Of a stretch of 64,000 nucleotides of DNA, positions 42,575-52,075 are shown one piece after another. The stretch comes from Streptomyces blattellae. Lineage in GTDB: Bacteria; Actinomycetota; Actinomycetes; Streptomycetales; Streptomycetaceae. The position numbers were made by a program, and so were the translations under genes. Under the pieces are notes generated by a model that saw only the letters and a program-made list of their open reading frames with translations, did not search any database and was not told the origin of the DNA. Where the stretch lies: the NCBI RefSeq assembly GCF_009709555.1, contig NZ_WJBG01000130.1, positions 62,001 through 126,000 of the forward strand. Direction: 5' to 3'. Each line of letters starts with the position of its first letter. The stretch's first letter is position 1.

Positions 42575-43571
42575 CGGTCTCACGCCCTCCCTGGGGGACA
42601 GGTCCTCGACGTCCTCCCCACCGGGCCTCCGTACGATGACGCATACCCAGCGGGGTATCAGCGACAGCGCTCGCGGCGCTCGGATTGTTCCCGTCACCCG
42701 GTGCGATGGGACCGGGCGCCGTACGGATCCCGCGGCGGCGCAGCAAGTACCGGCCGAGCAGGATCCCGGCGCCGGTGGCCGCGGCAGTCCAGATCCAGGG
42801 GCTGGCCAGCAGCGTGCGGGCCAGGCCGGCGCCGGTCTGCTGACCGAGGACGAAGACGCCCATGACAGCCACGAACCAGCCGAAGGACTTGCGCAGCGCG
42901 TCCTGCGGGATGCGCCCGGCGACTCGGCCGCCGATCAGTCCGCCGACGACAGCGGTCGCCGTGACCAGGGCCGCAAGCCCCCAGTCGATGTGGACACTGG
43001 CGAGGTAACCGGCCAGCCCGGCGAAGGACTTCATGGCGATGACCAGCAGCGAGGTGCCGACGGCGACGGCCATGGGCAGCCCGCCGAGCAGTGCGAGCGC
43101 GGGGACGACCAGGAAGCCTCCACCCGCACCCACCAGGCCGGTGACCAGGCCCACGACGATGCCGTCCAGCAGAACGTGGAACACGGGGAGTTCGTGATGG
43201 ATCCGCTTCCGCTCCTCTTTGCGTCCGCGGATCATGGCGACTGCGGTGGCGATCATCATGAAGGCGAACGCGACGAGCAGAACGGTACCGGGGACGAACG
43301 CGGCCAGCCGCCCGCCCACGTAGGCGCCGGCCATGCCCGCCAGCCCGAACAGCGACCCGGTCCGCCACCGGACCCGTCCGGCGCGGGCGTGTGAGACGAC
43401 TCCGGCGGCGCTGGTGACGCCGACGACGAACAGCGAGGTGGCGATGGCCTCCTTGGTCTCCATCCCGGCCAGGTAGACCAGGATGGGCACGGTCAGAATC
43501 GACCCGCCGCCGCCCAGCACGCCGAGGCTGACGCCGATGAGCAGCGACGCGGCGACGATCAGGGCGATCAT
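42441..43571 (-). CDS. TauE/SafE-family sulfite/organosulfur exporter with odd C-terminal extension
   Basis: Predicted 376 residues, about 110 more than is usual. The first about 265 are a normal TauE protein: GVSLGVLGGGGSILTVPILVYLAGMETKEAIATSLFVVGVTSAAGVVSHARAGRVRW, then VTGLVGAGGGFLVVPALALLGGLPMAVAVGTSLLVIA, with about eight helices. After LLGRYLLRRRGIRT the frame runs on without a stop through an operator and into the next gene; that part is Arg/Gly-rich and not protein-like. TauE proteins export sulfite or related anions, the product of persulfide oxidation. ATG at 43571 overlaps the rhodanese stop. Confidence 0.85.
   Translation of the reverse strand: MIALIVAASLLIGVSLGVLGGGGSILTVPILVYLAGMETKEAIATSLFVVGVTSAAGVVSHARAGRVRWRTGSLFGLAGMAGAYVGGRLAAFVPGTVLLVAFAFMMIATAVAMIRGRKEERKRIHHELPVFHVLLDGIVVGLVTGLVGAGGGFLVVPALALLGGLPMAVAVGTSLLVIAMKSFAGLAGYLASVHIDWGLAALVTATAVVGGLIGGRVAGRIPQDALRKSFGWFVAVMGVFVLGQQTGAGLARTLLASPWIWTAAATGAGILLGRYLLRRRGIRTAPGPIAPGDGNNPSAASAVADTPLGMRHRTEARWGGRRGPVPQGGRETDDDDGRRPVAHGRRRAPGDGLRSADRGEVPEARVDGPADQPRRP
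42643..42658. promoter_or_regulatory. CstR-type operator 2
   Basis: ATACCC-AGCG-GGGTAT, perfect 6-bp arms, 69 bp before the start at 42574 and inside the 3' part of the tauE reading frame. Confidence 0.7.
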
Positions 43572-44149
43572 GACGTGCCTTTGAGGGCGGCGATGACCGT
43601 GTCGATGTCCGTGCGGGGACCACGGTTGTAGGGCAGCTTCGACAGCAGCATGCCCAGGGCGCAGGTGTTGGTGAGCGCGGCGACGGTCAGCCCGGCCCCG
43701 ACCGCCGTGCCGATGAGATGCAGTCCGGGCAGGAACAGGCCCGCGACGCCGGTGATCAGCACGATGGTTCCGGCGACGAGCCGGACCTGGCGCTCCAGGT
43801 CCCAGCGCTCGGGGCCGCGGGTGAGGAAACCGCCCGCGGACTCCCAGGCCAGGATGCCGCCGTCGAGGACGCGCAGGTTGGGCAGTCCGGCCTCGGCGAG
43901 GGCCTGTTCGGCCTGGGCGGCGCGGGCGCCGGAACGACAGATGAGTATGACCTCGTCGTCGAGGTGGTGCAGAAGTTCGGCGCGGTGTTCGCGCAGGGTG
44001 TCGAGGGGGACGTTGTAGGAGCCGGGGATGTGCGCGGTGCGGAACTCGCCTGGCGTGCGCACGTCCAGCAGCCGGGGGCCGTCGCCGTCCAGGTGGAGGT
44101 CGCGCAGGACGGTGGGGTCGAGTCGAGGGGCGCTGGCCTGGTGGGTCAT
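43568..44149 (-). CDS. Rhodanese domain plus DUF2892 membrane protein
   Basis: Predicted 193 residues. Rhodanese domain (about 15-115): LLDVRTPGEFRTAHIPGSYNVPLDTLREHRAELL and the active loop LICRSGARAAQAEQAL with catalytic Cys. A DUF2892 (YgaP-like) hydrophobic part follows (RQVRLVAGTIVLITGVAGLFLPGLHLIGTAVGAGLTVAALTNTCALGMLLSKLPYNR), two membrane helices. It resembles E. coli YgaP: it moves sulfane sulfur at the membrane. ATG at 44149 after AAGGAAA. Translationally coupled to tauE. Confidence 0.92.
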   Translation of the reverse strand: MTHQASAPRLDPTVLRDLHLDGDGPRLLDVRTPGEFRTAHIPGSYNVPLDTLREHRAELLHHLDDEVILICRSGARAAQAEQALAEAGLPNLRVLDGGILAWESAGGFLTRGPERWDLERQVRLVAGTIVLITGVAGLFLPGLHLIGTAVGAGLTVAALTNTCALGMLLSKLPYNRGPRTDIDTVIAALKGTS

Positions 44150-44222
44150 GAGGTTTCCTTGCTGCCGCTGGGACGGCTGAGGACATCGAGGGATACGGGG
44201 AGACTGGGGATGGCCGGCGGAT

Positions 44223-44255
44223 CGGGTGGCCGCCGGTTCTCCCGGCGGCCACCCG
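44223..44255 (-). terminator. Hairpin after persulfide dioxygenase gene
   Basis: CGGGTGGCCGCCGG and its complement form a perfect 14-bp stem around a 5-nt loop, 8 bp past the stop at 44263. It separates the upstream gene from the rhodanese-tauE pair, or attenuates into it. Confidence 0.7.
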
Positions 44256-44262
44256 TCCGGCT

Positions 44263-45648
44263 TCACGCGTCGGCGTGCGCGGGCAGGGCGAGCCAGGCGC
44301 CGTAGCCGCCGAGCAGGTCGGAGACGTCGGTGCGGCCCTTGTGGCGCAGCAGGCTGGCGGCGACGGAGGAGCGGTGGCCGCCCGCGCAGTGCACGACCAG
44401 AGGACGGTCGGCCGGGATCTCGTCGATCCGGCGGGCGAGTTCGGCGAGCGGGATGTGCAGCGAGCCCTTGATGAAGCCCTCCTCGCGCTCGGCGGTGTTG
44501 CGCACGTCCAGCACCAGCGGAGCCTCGCCGCCGTCGAGCAGCCGGCGCAGTTCGCCGGCGGTCAGGCGACTGGCCCGCTCCATCTCGCCGGCCAGGGCCG
44601 GGAAGGCGCCCTCGGGCTCGCGCAGATACCCGCCGACCTTGTCGAACCCGATCCGGGCGAGCCGGGTGACGACCTCCTCCTCCCGGTCCTGCGGCGCGAC
44701 CACCACGACCTCCTGGTCGGGGGCGACGACCATGCCCGCCTGTTCGGCGAAGCGGCCGTCCGCGGGCACGTTGACCGAGCCGCCCAGATACCCGGGCCCG
44801 AAGTCCTGCGGCGAACGGGCGTCGACCACGACCGCCCCGGCCGCGCGCCGCTCCATGAACTCCTCCACCGACAACGGCCGGGGCGTGGCGGAGGCGTCGA
44901 ACAGGCCGTGTTCCTTGCGGTTGAGGATGGCGTCGTAGACGAAGTACGCGGGCGCGGACGGCTGCCCGGCCGTCACCAGCTCCACGAACTTCTCCTCGCT
45001 CATCGGCCGGCAGGCGTAGTTGGTGGCGCGCTGCTCGCCGATGGTGGACTGGCGCTGCGTGGAGAGGTTCTTGCCGCAGGCGGAGCCGGCGCCGTGGGCG
45101 GGGAAGACCCGGACGGCGTCGGGGAGGGCCATCAGCTTGTGCTGGATCGTGTCGTAGAGCATCCTGCCGAGTTCGTCGGCGGTCACCCCGATCGATGCGA
45201 GCAGGTCGGGGCGGCCGACGTCGCCGATGAACAGCGCGTCACCGGTGAGGACGCCGTAGGGGACGGTGTCGCCCGCGTGCTCGTACACGAGGACACTGAT
45301 CGACTCGGGGGTGTGGCCGGGGGTTTCGAGGATCTGGAGCTGGACGTCACCGAGGGCGATGCGTTCGCCGTCGGCCAGCTTGCGAATGGGGTACTCGGCC
45401 TCGGCGCGCTGCCCGTAGCCGATCCAGGCTCCGGTGCGGTCGGCGAGCTCCAGGTGGCCGGCGAGGAAGTCGGCGTGGAAGTGGGTGTTGACGACGGCCT
45501 CGATGGTGAACCCGTGCGCCTCGGCGTCGGTGAGGTACTCGGAGATGTCGCGGCGCGGATCGACGACGACGGCCTTGCCGGTCGTCTCGTCGGCAATCAT
45601 GTACGAGGCCTGGGAGAGGCAGTCGAGGTAGTACTGGGCGAAGAACAT
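44263..45648 (-). CDS. Persulfide dioxygenase-rhodanese fusion (CstB/BlhR-like)
   Basis: Predicted 461 residues. Metallo-beta-lactamase domain (1-about 240) of the ETHE1 type: YLDCLSQASYMIADETTGKAVVVDPRRDI, metal ligands THFHADFLAGH, then LLTGDALFIGDVGRPDL and VFPAHGAGSACGKNLS. A degenerate rhodanese lacking its Cys (VVVVAPQDREEEVV) follows, then an active rhodanese (DVRNTAEREEGFIKGSLHIPL, HCAGGHRSSVAASLL). This is the layout of staphylococcal CstB, which oxidises persulfide to sulfite and transfers sulfane sulfur. Operator 3 lies 33 bp upstream of ATG 45648. Confidence 0.93.
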   Translation of the reverse strand: MFFAQYYLDCLSQASYMIADETTGKAVVVDPRRDISEYLTDAEAHGFTIEAVVNTHFHADFLAGHLELADRTGAWIGYGQRAEAEYPIRKLADGERIALGDVQLQILETPGHTPESISVLVYEHAGDTVPYGVLTGDALFIGDVGRPDLLASIGVTADELGRMLYDTIQHKLMALPDAVRVFPAHGAGSACGKNLSTQRQSTIGEQRATNYACRPMSEEKFVELVTAGQPSAPAYFVYDAILNRKEHGLFDASATPRPLSVEEFMERRAAGAVVVDARSPQDFGPGYLGGSVNVPADGRFAEQAGMVVAPDQEVVVVAPQDREEEVVTRLARIGFDKVGGYLREPEGAFPALAGEMERASRLTAGELRRLLDGGEAPLVLDVRNTAEREEGFIKGSLHIPLAELARRIDEIPADRPLVVHCAGGHRSSVAASLLRHKGRTDVSDLLGGYGAWLALPAHADA

Positions 45649-45680
45649 GGTCGGGTGACCTCCGAATTCGGATCGGATTA

Positions 45681-45696
45681 ATACCCCGGGGGGTAT
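45681..45696. promoter_or_regulatory. CstR-type operator 3
   Basis: ATACCC-CGGG-GGGTAT, perfect, 33 bp before the persulfide dioxygenase start at 45648. Confidence 0.75.
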
Positions 45697-45738
45697 GAAA
45701 AAGGGTCTGATCCGCCCTTGCCGAAGGGCGGGTGTGGT

Positions 45739-45772
45739 GGTCGGCCCGGGTCGGGGGATGCCCGGGCCGACC
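45739..45772 (-). terminator. Hairpin after sulfide:quinone reductase gene
   Basis: GGTCGGCCCGGG and its complement, 12-bp perfect stem, 10-nt loop, 3 bp past the stop at 45775. Confidence 0.65.
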
Positions 45773-45774
45773 GG

Positions 45775-47004
<1,230 letters not shown>

Positions 47005-47057
47005 GGTGGAACTCCTCTCCAGCTGACCTGAGTGCGGGTGTCGGTGGGGTTGCGGGA

Positions 47058-47390
47058 TTACGGTCGGGCCGCGCGCTCGTCGTGCCCGACGGCAACCGGA
47101 CGGCCGTCACCGGCCCAGGCCAGGGTGCCGCCGGCCACGGACCAGGCGTCGATGCCCCGGGAGGCCATCCAGTCGGCGGCGGTCCTGCTGCGGTTGCCGC
47201 TGGCGCAGATCACGTACACGGGACGGTCGGTGGGCAGCTCGCCGCAGCCTGCCGGGACGGTGCGCAGGGGCATCAGCCGCGCGCCCGGCACATGTCCGGC
47301 CGCGTACTCGTCGGGCTCTCGCACGTCGATCAACAGGATGCCCTCGGCCCAGGCCGCGGCGAATGCCTCCTGTCTTGCTTCACGGGCCAC
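47058..47390 (-). CDS. Single-domain rhodanese
   Basis: Predicted 110 residues. LLIDVREPDEYAAGHVPGARLMPLRTV and active loop VYVICASGNRSRTAADWM with catalytic Cys, a PspE/GlpE-type sulfurtransferase. GTG at 47390 after GAGGCAATGAA. It is the first gene of the SQR unit, with operator 4 16 bp and operator 5 71 bp upstream of its start. It may move sulfur from SQR product to the persulfide dioxygenase. Confidence 0.9.
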   Translation of the reverse strand: MAREARQEAFAAAWAEGILLIDVREPDEYAAGHVPGARLMPLRTVPAGCGELPTDRPVYVICASGNRSRTAADWMASRGIDAWSVAGGTLAWAGDGRPVAVGHDERAARP

Positions 47391-47406
47391 TTCATTGCCT
47401 CCTCAA

Positions 47407-47422
47407 ATACCCCCGGGGGTTT
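47407..47422. promoter_or_regulatory. CstR-type operator 4
   Basis: ATACCC-CCGG-GGGTTT, one mismatch, 16 bp before the rhodanese start at 47390. Confidence 0.65.
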
Positions 47423-47458
47423 CCATGCGGCGAGAGTACGGCGGTCGCGGGAGCTCCG

Positions 47459-49042
47459 TCAAATACCCCGTGGGGTATTTGCCCGCGAGGCAACGTCCGG
47501 CTCCGGGCGAGAGCCGGCCGCAGGCGGCGAGCCCGGTGACGCCGCCCGGGGCAGGCTGATGGTCATGCGGGTTCCGCCGTGCGGTCCGGGCCCCGCTGCG
47601 ACGGTGCCGCCATGGGCGGTGACCAGCTCCTTGACGACGGCCAGCCCGATCCCGCTGCCGCCGGTGGCACGGGCACCGGTTCCCTGCCAGAGGCGGTCGA
47701 AGACGTGCGGCAGTTCGTCGGCGGGGATGCCGGGGCCGGTGTCGGCCACCTCGACCAGGGCTTGCGCGGGTGTGGCGAAGGCCGTGACGGTCACGGTGCC
47801 GCCCGGGCGGCAGTGCCGGGCGGTGTTGCTGAGGAGGTTGCCGAGGGCCTGGTGCAGGCGGTCCGCGTCGGCCCGGACGGGCAGGGGTCCGACGTCCAGG
47901 CGGGTGTGCACCGACAGCCCCGCCGTGCGCAGTTCGGCCTCGCGTCCGGCTAGGGCGGCACGGACCAGGGCGATCAGATCCACCTCGGCGAGGCGGAGTG
48001 AGAACCGGGCCGACTCGGCCTCCGCCAGCTCACCGAGGTCGCCGACGATGCGGCCCAGCCGCAGCGTCTGATCGTGCAGTGCGGCCAGCCGGTCCGGGGA
48101 CGGGGCGACATAGCCGTCGCGCAACTCCTCAAGACCTGCCTGCAGAGCCGCCAGCGGAGTGCGCAGCTCATGCGCGACATCGGCGGCGAGCCGGTGCCGG
48201 GCCTGCTCGGCACGGGTGACGTCGTCGGCCATGGCGTCGAAGGCACCGGCCAGGTCGCCCAGTTCCCCGGGGGCGTCGATCCGGGCGCGGGCGGTGCGGT
48301 CACCGGCGGCGAGGGCGCGGGCGGTGGCCGCGACCCGCACCACGGGGGCCGTCAGACGCCGGGTGACGAACCAGCTCACGGCCAGCGCCAGGGCGAGGGC
48401 GCCGAGGGCGGCGGCGGTCACCCAGCCCCAGGCGACGGACAGCCCGGCGTCGCCGGAGCCGGCCGGGAAGCGCAGCTGTACGGAGCCGACCTGGTCACCG
48501 TCCACCAGAACGCTCGCGCTCGCCGACGGCCCCGAGGTTCCGTCGCGCCCCCGTGGGCCGTGCTCCCGGCCGGCCTGCCTGCCGTGCTCGTCCGTCGAAC
48601 CGGTGCTGGACAGGACGACCTCGTTGTGCGCGTTCCGCACGGTCAGCACGGCTCCGGCCCCGGCTGCCACGGAACGGGCCACGCCGAGGTCGGCCGCCGT
48701 CCAGCCGTCTGCCGCCCGATAGGCATCCGCGGCGGCGGTCGCCACGCGGGTCGCGGTGCGCTGCCGATCCGCCGCGTGGGCGCTGCTCAGCCCACGGTCG
48801 GTTCCGAGCAGCGCCGCACCGGTCAGCAGCGCCACGGACGCGAGCGCGACGACGGCGAACGCGGCGAACAGCCGTCGCCCCAACGGCCCCAGCCCATCTG
48901 CCGACCGGCTCCGCCGACTGAGCGGAGACGGGGGCCGGGGCGGTCCGACGGCCTGCGCGGAAGGCGTGTCCAGCGACTTCGCGGCGTCCGGCGAAGACGC
49001 CGCCGATCCGCCAGGGTGCGGCGCGGAGTGCTCAGGGGTCAC
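47459..49042 (-). CDS. Sensor histidine kinase, BaeS/CseC-type
   Basis: Predicted 527 residues. Proline-rich cytoplasmic N-terminus, first helix LFAAFAVVALASVALLTGAALL near 60-80, an extracytoplasmic domain of about 120 residues, second helix WGWVTAAALGALALALAVSWFVT, a HAMP linker, then HRLAADVAHELRTPLAALQAGLEELRDG (phosphorylated His), LGNLLSNTARHCRPGG (N box), and VADTGPGIPADELPHVFDRLWQG (G boxes). Signal unknown; the sensor part lacks GAF or haem-binding features. It overlaps the response regulator by 11 bp. Its own 3' end holds CstR-type operator 5. Confidence 0.93.
   Translation of the reverse strand: MTPEHSAPHPGGSAASSPDAAKSLDTPSAQAVGPPRPPSPLSRRSRSADGLGPLGRRLFAAFAVVALASVALLTGAALLGTDRGLSSAHAADRQRTATRVATAAADAYRAADGWTAADLGVARSVAAGAGAVLTVRNAHNEVVLSSTGSTDEHGRQAGREHGPRGRDGTSGPSASASVLVDGDQVGSVQLRFPAGSGDAGLSVAWGWVTAAALGALALALAVSWFVTRRLTAPVVRVAATARALAAGDRTARARIDAPGELGDLAGAFDAMADDVTRAEQARHRLAADVAHELRTPLAALQAGLEELRDGYVAPSPDRLAALHDQTLRLGRIVGDLGELAEAESARFSLRLAEVDLIALVRAALAGREAELRTAGLSVHTRLDVGPLPVRADADRLHQALGNLLSNTARHCRPGGTVTVTAFATPAQALVEVADTGPGIPADELPHVFDRLWQGTGARATGGSGIGLAVVKELVTAHGGTVAAGPGPHGGTRMTISLPRAASPGSPPAAGSRPEPDVASRANTPRGI
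47461..47480. promoter_or_regulatory. CstR-type operator 5 (longest arms)
   Basis: AAATACCC-CGTG-GGGTATTT, perfect 8-bp arms, extended by flanking C and G to 9. It overlaps the stop and last codons of the histidine kinase gene and lies 54 bp from operator 4, so two tetramers could bind together. Confidence 0.75.
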
Positions 49043-49727
49043 GGGACCACCCCAGTCGATAGCCCACCCCCAGCACCGTCTCCACGATGCCGGGTCCGGC
49101 CGGGCCCAGTTTGTGCCGCAGGTTCTTCACGTGCGAGTCGACGGTCCGCTCGTACCCGGCGAACTCGTAGCCGCGCACCCGGTTGACCAGCTCGTAGCGC
49201 GAGTACACCCGCCCGGGCACCGACGCCAGCTTGGTCAGCAGCCCCCACTCGGTGGGTGTGAGCTCCACCGGCGTCCCGTCCAGCAGGGCCTCGTGCCGCG
49301 CCTCGTCGACACGCAGCCGTCCCCCACCGTACGAGGCTGCCGTCGCCGGGCCCTTCCCACTGCCCCGGGCACGCTGGAGGACGGCACCGACCCGCAGCAC
49401 CACCTCGGTCGGGCTGAACGGCTTGGTGACATAGTCGTCGGCGCCCAGCCGCAGCCCGTGGATGCGGTCCTCGACGGTCGTGCGGGCGGTCAGCACCACC
49501 ACCGGCACGGCGCCCTGCTCCCGCGCCTCGCGCAGCACCTCGTCCCCGTCCACATCCGGCAGGCCGAGGTCGAGCAGCGTCAGGTCGACGGCCCGCTCGC
49601 CCAGCAGTCGCAGGGCCTCCGCACCCGACCCGGTCGTCACCACCCCGTAGCCGGCGCGCTCCAGGTAGCGGCGCAGCAGATCTCGGATCTCCTTCTCGTC
49701 CTCGACGACGAGCACGGTCGTGGCCAT
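49032..49727 (-). CDS. OmpR-family response regulator
   Basis: Predicted 231 residues. Receiver domain: VLVVEDEKEIRDLLRRYLE, phosphorylated Asp in LTLLDLGLPDVDGDEVL, Thr in VVVLTARTTVEDR, Lys in GADDYVTKPFSPTEV. C-terminal winged helix: VELTPTEWGLLTKLASVPGRVYSRYELVNRVRGYEFAGYERTVDSHVKNLRHKLG. Partner of the overlapping kinase gene. The winged helix excludes it as the DosR/OsdR-type (NarL-type) regulator of the GGGCC boxes. Start at ATG 49727. Confidence 0.94.
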   Translation of the reverse strand: MATTVLVVEDEKEIRDLLRRYLERAGYGVVTTGSGAEALRLLGERAVDLTLLDLGLPDVDGDEVLREAREQGAVPVVVLTARTTVEDRIHGLRLGADDYVTKPFSPTEVVLRVGAVLQRARGSGKGPATAASYGGGRLRVDEARHEALLDGTPVELTPTEWGLLTKLASVPGRVYSRYELVNRVRGYEFAGYERTVDSHVKNLRHKLGPAGPGIVETVLGVGYRLGWSRDP

Positions 49728-49902
49728 ACCCCACACGTACGCGCGCGGCCCCGGCCCCGAGGAGGGCCGGACAGGCCACACCCGTGCGTCCGAACGTCTC
49801 CATCCCGACTCCACAGCCACCGCACACCGACTGCGACGCCCCGCGCGACGGTACGGGTGCGGGAGACAAGGCCCGTCCCCCGCCCACTGAAGGAGGCTCG
49901 CC

Positions 49903-50583
49903 ATGAAACGCAACGTCAAGCTCGCCACCGCACTCACCGCGGGCGCCCTCGCCATCGGCGGCGTGCTGGCGGCGGGCCCGGTTGTCGCCGACTCGGGCGA
50001 CCCCTCGCCGAGGCCGGACCGCACCACGGCAGAACGCCCGACGACGGGCGGCGCCCCGCACCACGGGCACCGCCAGGGCGACCACGGGACGGACGGCCGT
50101 CACGACGGATCCTGCACCTCGTACCGCCTCGCCCCGCAGGGCACCCTGACCGCCTCCCAGAAGGCCGCGCTCGCGGACCAGGCGGAGGAGGAGCAGCTGG
50201 CGCACGACCTGTACACGGTGTTCGCGGACCGCTACGACGCACGGGTCTTCGACAGGATCGCGGCGGCGGAGACCCACCATCTGACCGCCGTCCGCACCCT
50301 GCTGGACCGCTACGCCGTCACGGACCCGACCGCGGACCGGCCGGCCGGCGACTTCGTCGACCCCACGGTCCAGGCCACCTACGACCGGCTGCTGAAGCAG
50401 GGCGAGGACGGCCTGGACGCGGCCCTCGAAGCAGGGCGCACGGTCGAGTCGAAGGACATCGACGCGCTGACCGAAGCACTGTCCGGCCTCACCGCACCGG
50501 ACGTGCGACAGGTCTACGACAACCTGCTCGCCGCCTCCGAGCGGCACCTCGCGGCCTTCGACCGCTGGATCGCCACGGGGTGA
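49903..50583 (+). CDS. Secreted DUF2202 (ferritin-like) protein
   Basis: Predicted 226 residues. Signal peptide 1 to about 30 (MKRNVKLATALTAGALAIGG... with A-x-A-type end near VVADS), then a His-rich low-complexity stretch (GGAPHHGHRQGDHGTDGRHDG) and a DUF2202 domain with the helical E...E-x-x-H pattern: ADQAEEEQLAHDLYTVFADRYDARVFDRIAAAETHHLTAVRTLLDRY and a later ASERHLAAFDRWI. These carboxylates and His could bind two metals. Divergent from the two-component genes, 175 bp apart, which may regulate it. A bidirectional terminator follows. Confidence 0.87.
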   Translation: MKRNVKLATALTAGALAIGGVLAAGPVVADSGDPSPRPDRTTAERPTTGGAPHHGHRQGDHGTDGRHDGSCTSYRLAPQGTLTASQKAALADQAEEEQLAHDLYTVFADRYDARVFDRIAAAETHHLTAVRTLLDRYAVTDPTADRPAGDFVDPTVQATYDRLLKQGEDGLDAALEAGRTVESKDIDALTEALSGLTAPDVRQVYDNLLAASERHLAAFDRWIATG

Positions 50584-50591
50584 GCACGACC

Positions 50592-50620
50592 GAGCCGGAG
50601 GGCCGATCGCCCTCCGGCTC
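50592..50620. terminator. Bidirectional hairpin terminator
   Basis: GAGCCGGAGGGC and its complement form a perfect 12-bp stem with a 5-nt loop, between the convergent DUF2202 and pntB genes. Confidence 0.75.
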
Positions 50621-50653
50621 ACTGTGCCGGCCCCCGGCTCCCCGGTGCCGCTG

Positions 50654-52069
50654 TCAGCCGACGAACTCCCCCACCGCCGCCTTCAGTTCGCTCAACCCCT
50701 TCTTGGCATCGGTGAAGAACATCCCGGTCTTCGGGTCGGTGTACAGCTCGTTGTCGATGCCTGCGTAGCCGTGGCCCATCGAGCGCTTGATGACGACGAC
50801 GCTCTTCGCCTTGTCGACGTCGAGGATCGGCATGCCCGAGACCGCGTTGCCGGGGCGTCGGGCGATCGGGTTGGTCACATCGTTCGCACCGATCACCAAC
50901 GCCACGTCCGCCTGCGGAAACTCGGGGTTGACGTCGTCCATCTCCTTCAGCTGGGTGTACGGCACGTTCGCCTCGGCCAGCAGCACGTTCATGTGCCCGG
51001 GCATCCGGCCGGCGACCGGGTGGACGGCGTAGCTGACATCGACGCCGTGGTCGGTCAGCAGCTTGGCCAAGTCGCCGAGTTCGTGCTGGGCCTGGGCGGC
51101 GGCGAGGCCGTAACCCGGCACGAAGACGACCTTCCTCGCATACGCCAGCTGGATCGCCACGTCGTCCGCGGAGACCGACCGCACCTGAGCCGGAGCACCG
51201 GATCCGGTTGCCGCGGGGGCACTGTCGCCGGTGCCGAAGCCGCCGATCACGATGTTGGCGATGGAGCGGTTCATGGCGTCGGCCATCAGCTTGGTGAGGA
51301 TGCCGCCCGACGCGCTGACCAGCATGCCCGCGATGATCAGTGCCGTCTCGTTCAGGACGAAGCCCGCCATGGCGACCGCGGATCCCGTGAAGGCGTTCAG
51401 CAGGGCGATGACCACCGGCATGTCGGCGCCGCCGATCGGCAGCACCATCGTCACGCCGAACAGCAGGGCCACCGCCACCAGGCCGTACAGGGCGGTGCGG
51501 GAGTCGGGTGCCAGCACCAGCCAGACCGCGCCGACGACGAAGGCAGCCGGCAGCAGGACGTTGAGGAGCCGCGCGCCCGGGAAGACCACCGGCGCCCCGG
51601 ACACCACGCCCTGGAGCTTGCCCGCCGCGATCAGCGAGCCGGAGAAGGTGACCGCGCCGATGACGATGTCCAGGGCGCCGGGGAGGGAGACCCGCGCGCC
51701 CAGCAGGGCCGCGTCCTCGGCCTGGAGCAGGTCGTTGACGGCGATGAGCGCCGCCGCCCCACCGCCGACCGCGTTGAAGACGCTGACCAGTTGGGGCATC
51801 GCGGTCATCTGCACCGCGCGCGCGGCCCACAGGCCGAGCGCGGCACCGAACAGGCCTCCGGTCACCAGCACCAGCCACCCGGTGCGGCTGATCACGCCCT
51901 CATCGGCCACCAGCCACACCGTCGCGCCGATCGCCACGGCCATCGCCCCGGCCGAGAGGCTGTTGCCGCGGCGGGCCGTGCGCGGGTGGTTCATCAGATG
52001 CAGCCCGAGTACGAAGCAGGCCGCCGCGGCCAGAAAGATGTAGTGAACGGCGTCGGAGACGTTGTCCAT
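50654..52069 (-). CDS. pntB: NAD(P) transhydrogenase beta subunit
   Basis: Predicted 471 residues. About nine membrane helices in the first two thirds (ALIAVNDLLQAEDAALLGARVSLPGALDIVIGAVTFSGSLIA, VFNAVGGGAAALI), then the NADP(H)-binding domain III: VVFVPGYGLAAAQAQHELGDLAKLL, AVHPVAGRMPGHMNVLLAEANVPY, DVALVIGANDVTNPIARRPGNAVSGMPILDVDKAKSVVVIKRSMGHGYAGIDNELY. It couples proton flow to hydride transfer from NADH to NADP. Coupled to the alpha-subunit genes upstream. Confidence 0.95.
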   Translation of the reverse strand: MDNVSDAVHYIFLAAAACFVLGLHLMNHPRTARRGNSLSAGAMAVAIGATVWLVADEGVISRTGWLVLVTGGLFGAALGLWAARAVQMTAMPQLVSVFNAVGGGAAALIAVNDLLQAEDAALLGARVSLPGALDIVIGAVTFSGSLIAAGKLQGVVSGAPVVFPGARLLNVLLPAAFVVGAVWLVLAPDSRTALYGLVAVALLFGVTMVLPIGGADMPVVIALLNAFTGSAVAMAGFVLNETALIIAGMLVSASGGILTKLMADAMNRSIANIVIGGFGTGDSAPAATGSGAPAQVRSVSADDVAIQLAYARKVVFVPGYGLAAAQAQHELGDLAKLLTDHGVDVSYAVHPVAGRMPGHMNVLLAEANVPYTQLKEMDDVNPEFPQADVALVIGANDVTNPIARRPGNAVSGMPILDVDKAKSVVVIKRSMGHGYAGIDNELYTDPKTGMFFTDAKKGLSELKAAVGEFVG

Positions 52070-52075
52070 GGCTTC

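Noticed and set aside
44263..45648. Glyoxalase II call for the metallo-beta-lactamase domain
   Set aside because: The ETHE1-type motifs and the two appended rhodanese domains indicate persulfide dioxygenase.
49032..49727. Response regulator as the DosR/OsdR homologue
   Set aside because: Its output is an OmpR-type winged helix and its kinase has a HAMP linker without GAF or haem-type sensor domains; DosR/OsdR are NarL-type with GAF kinases.
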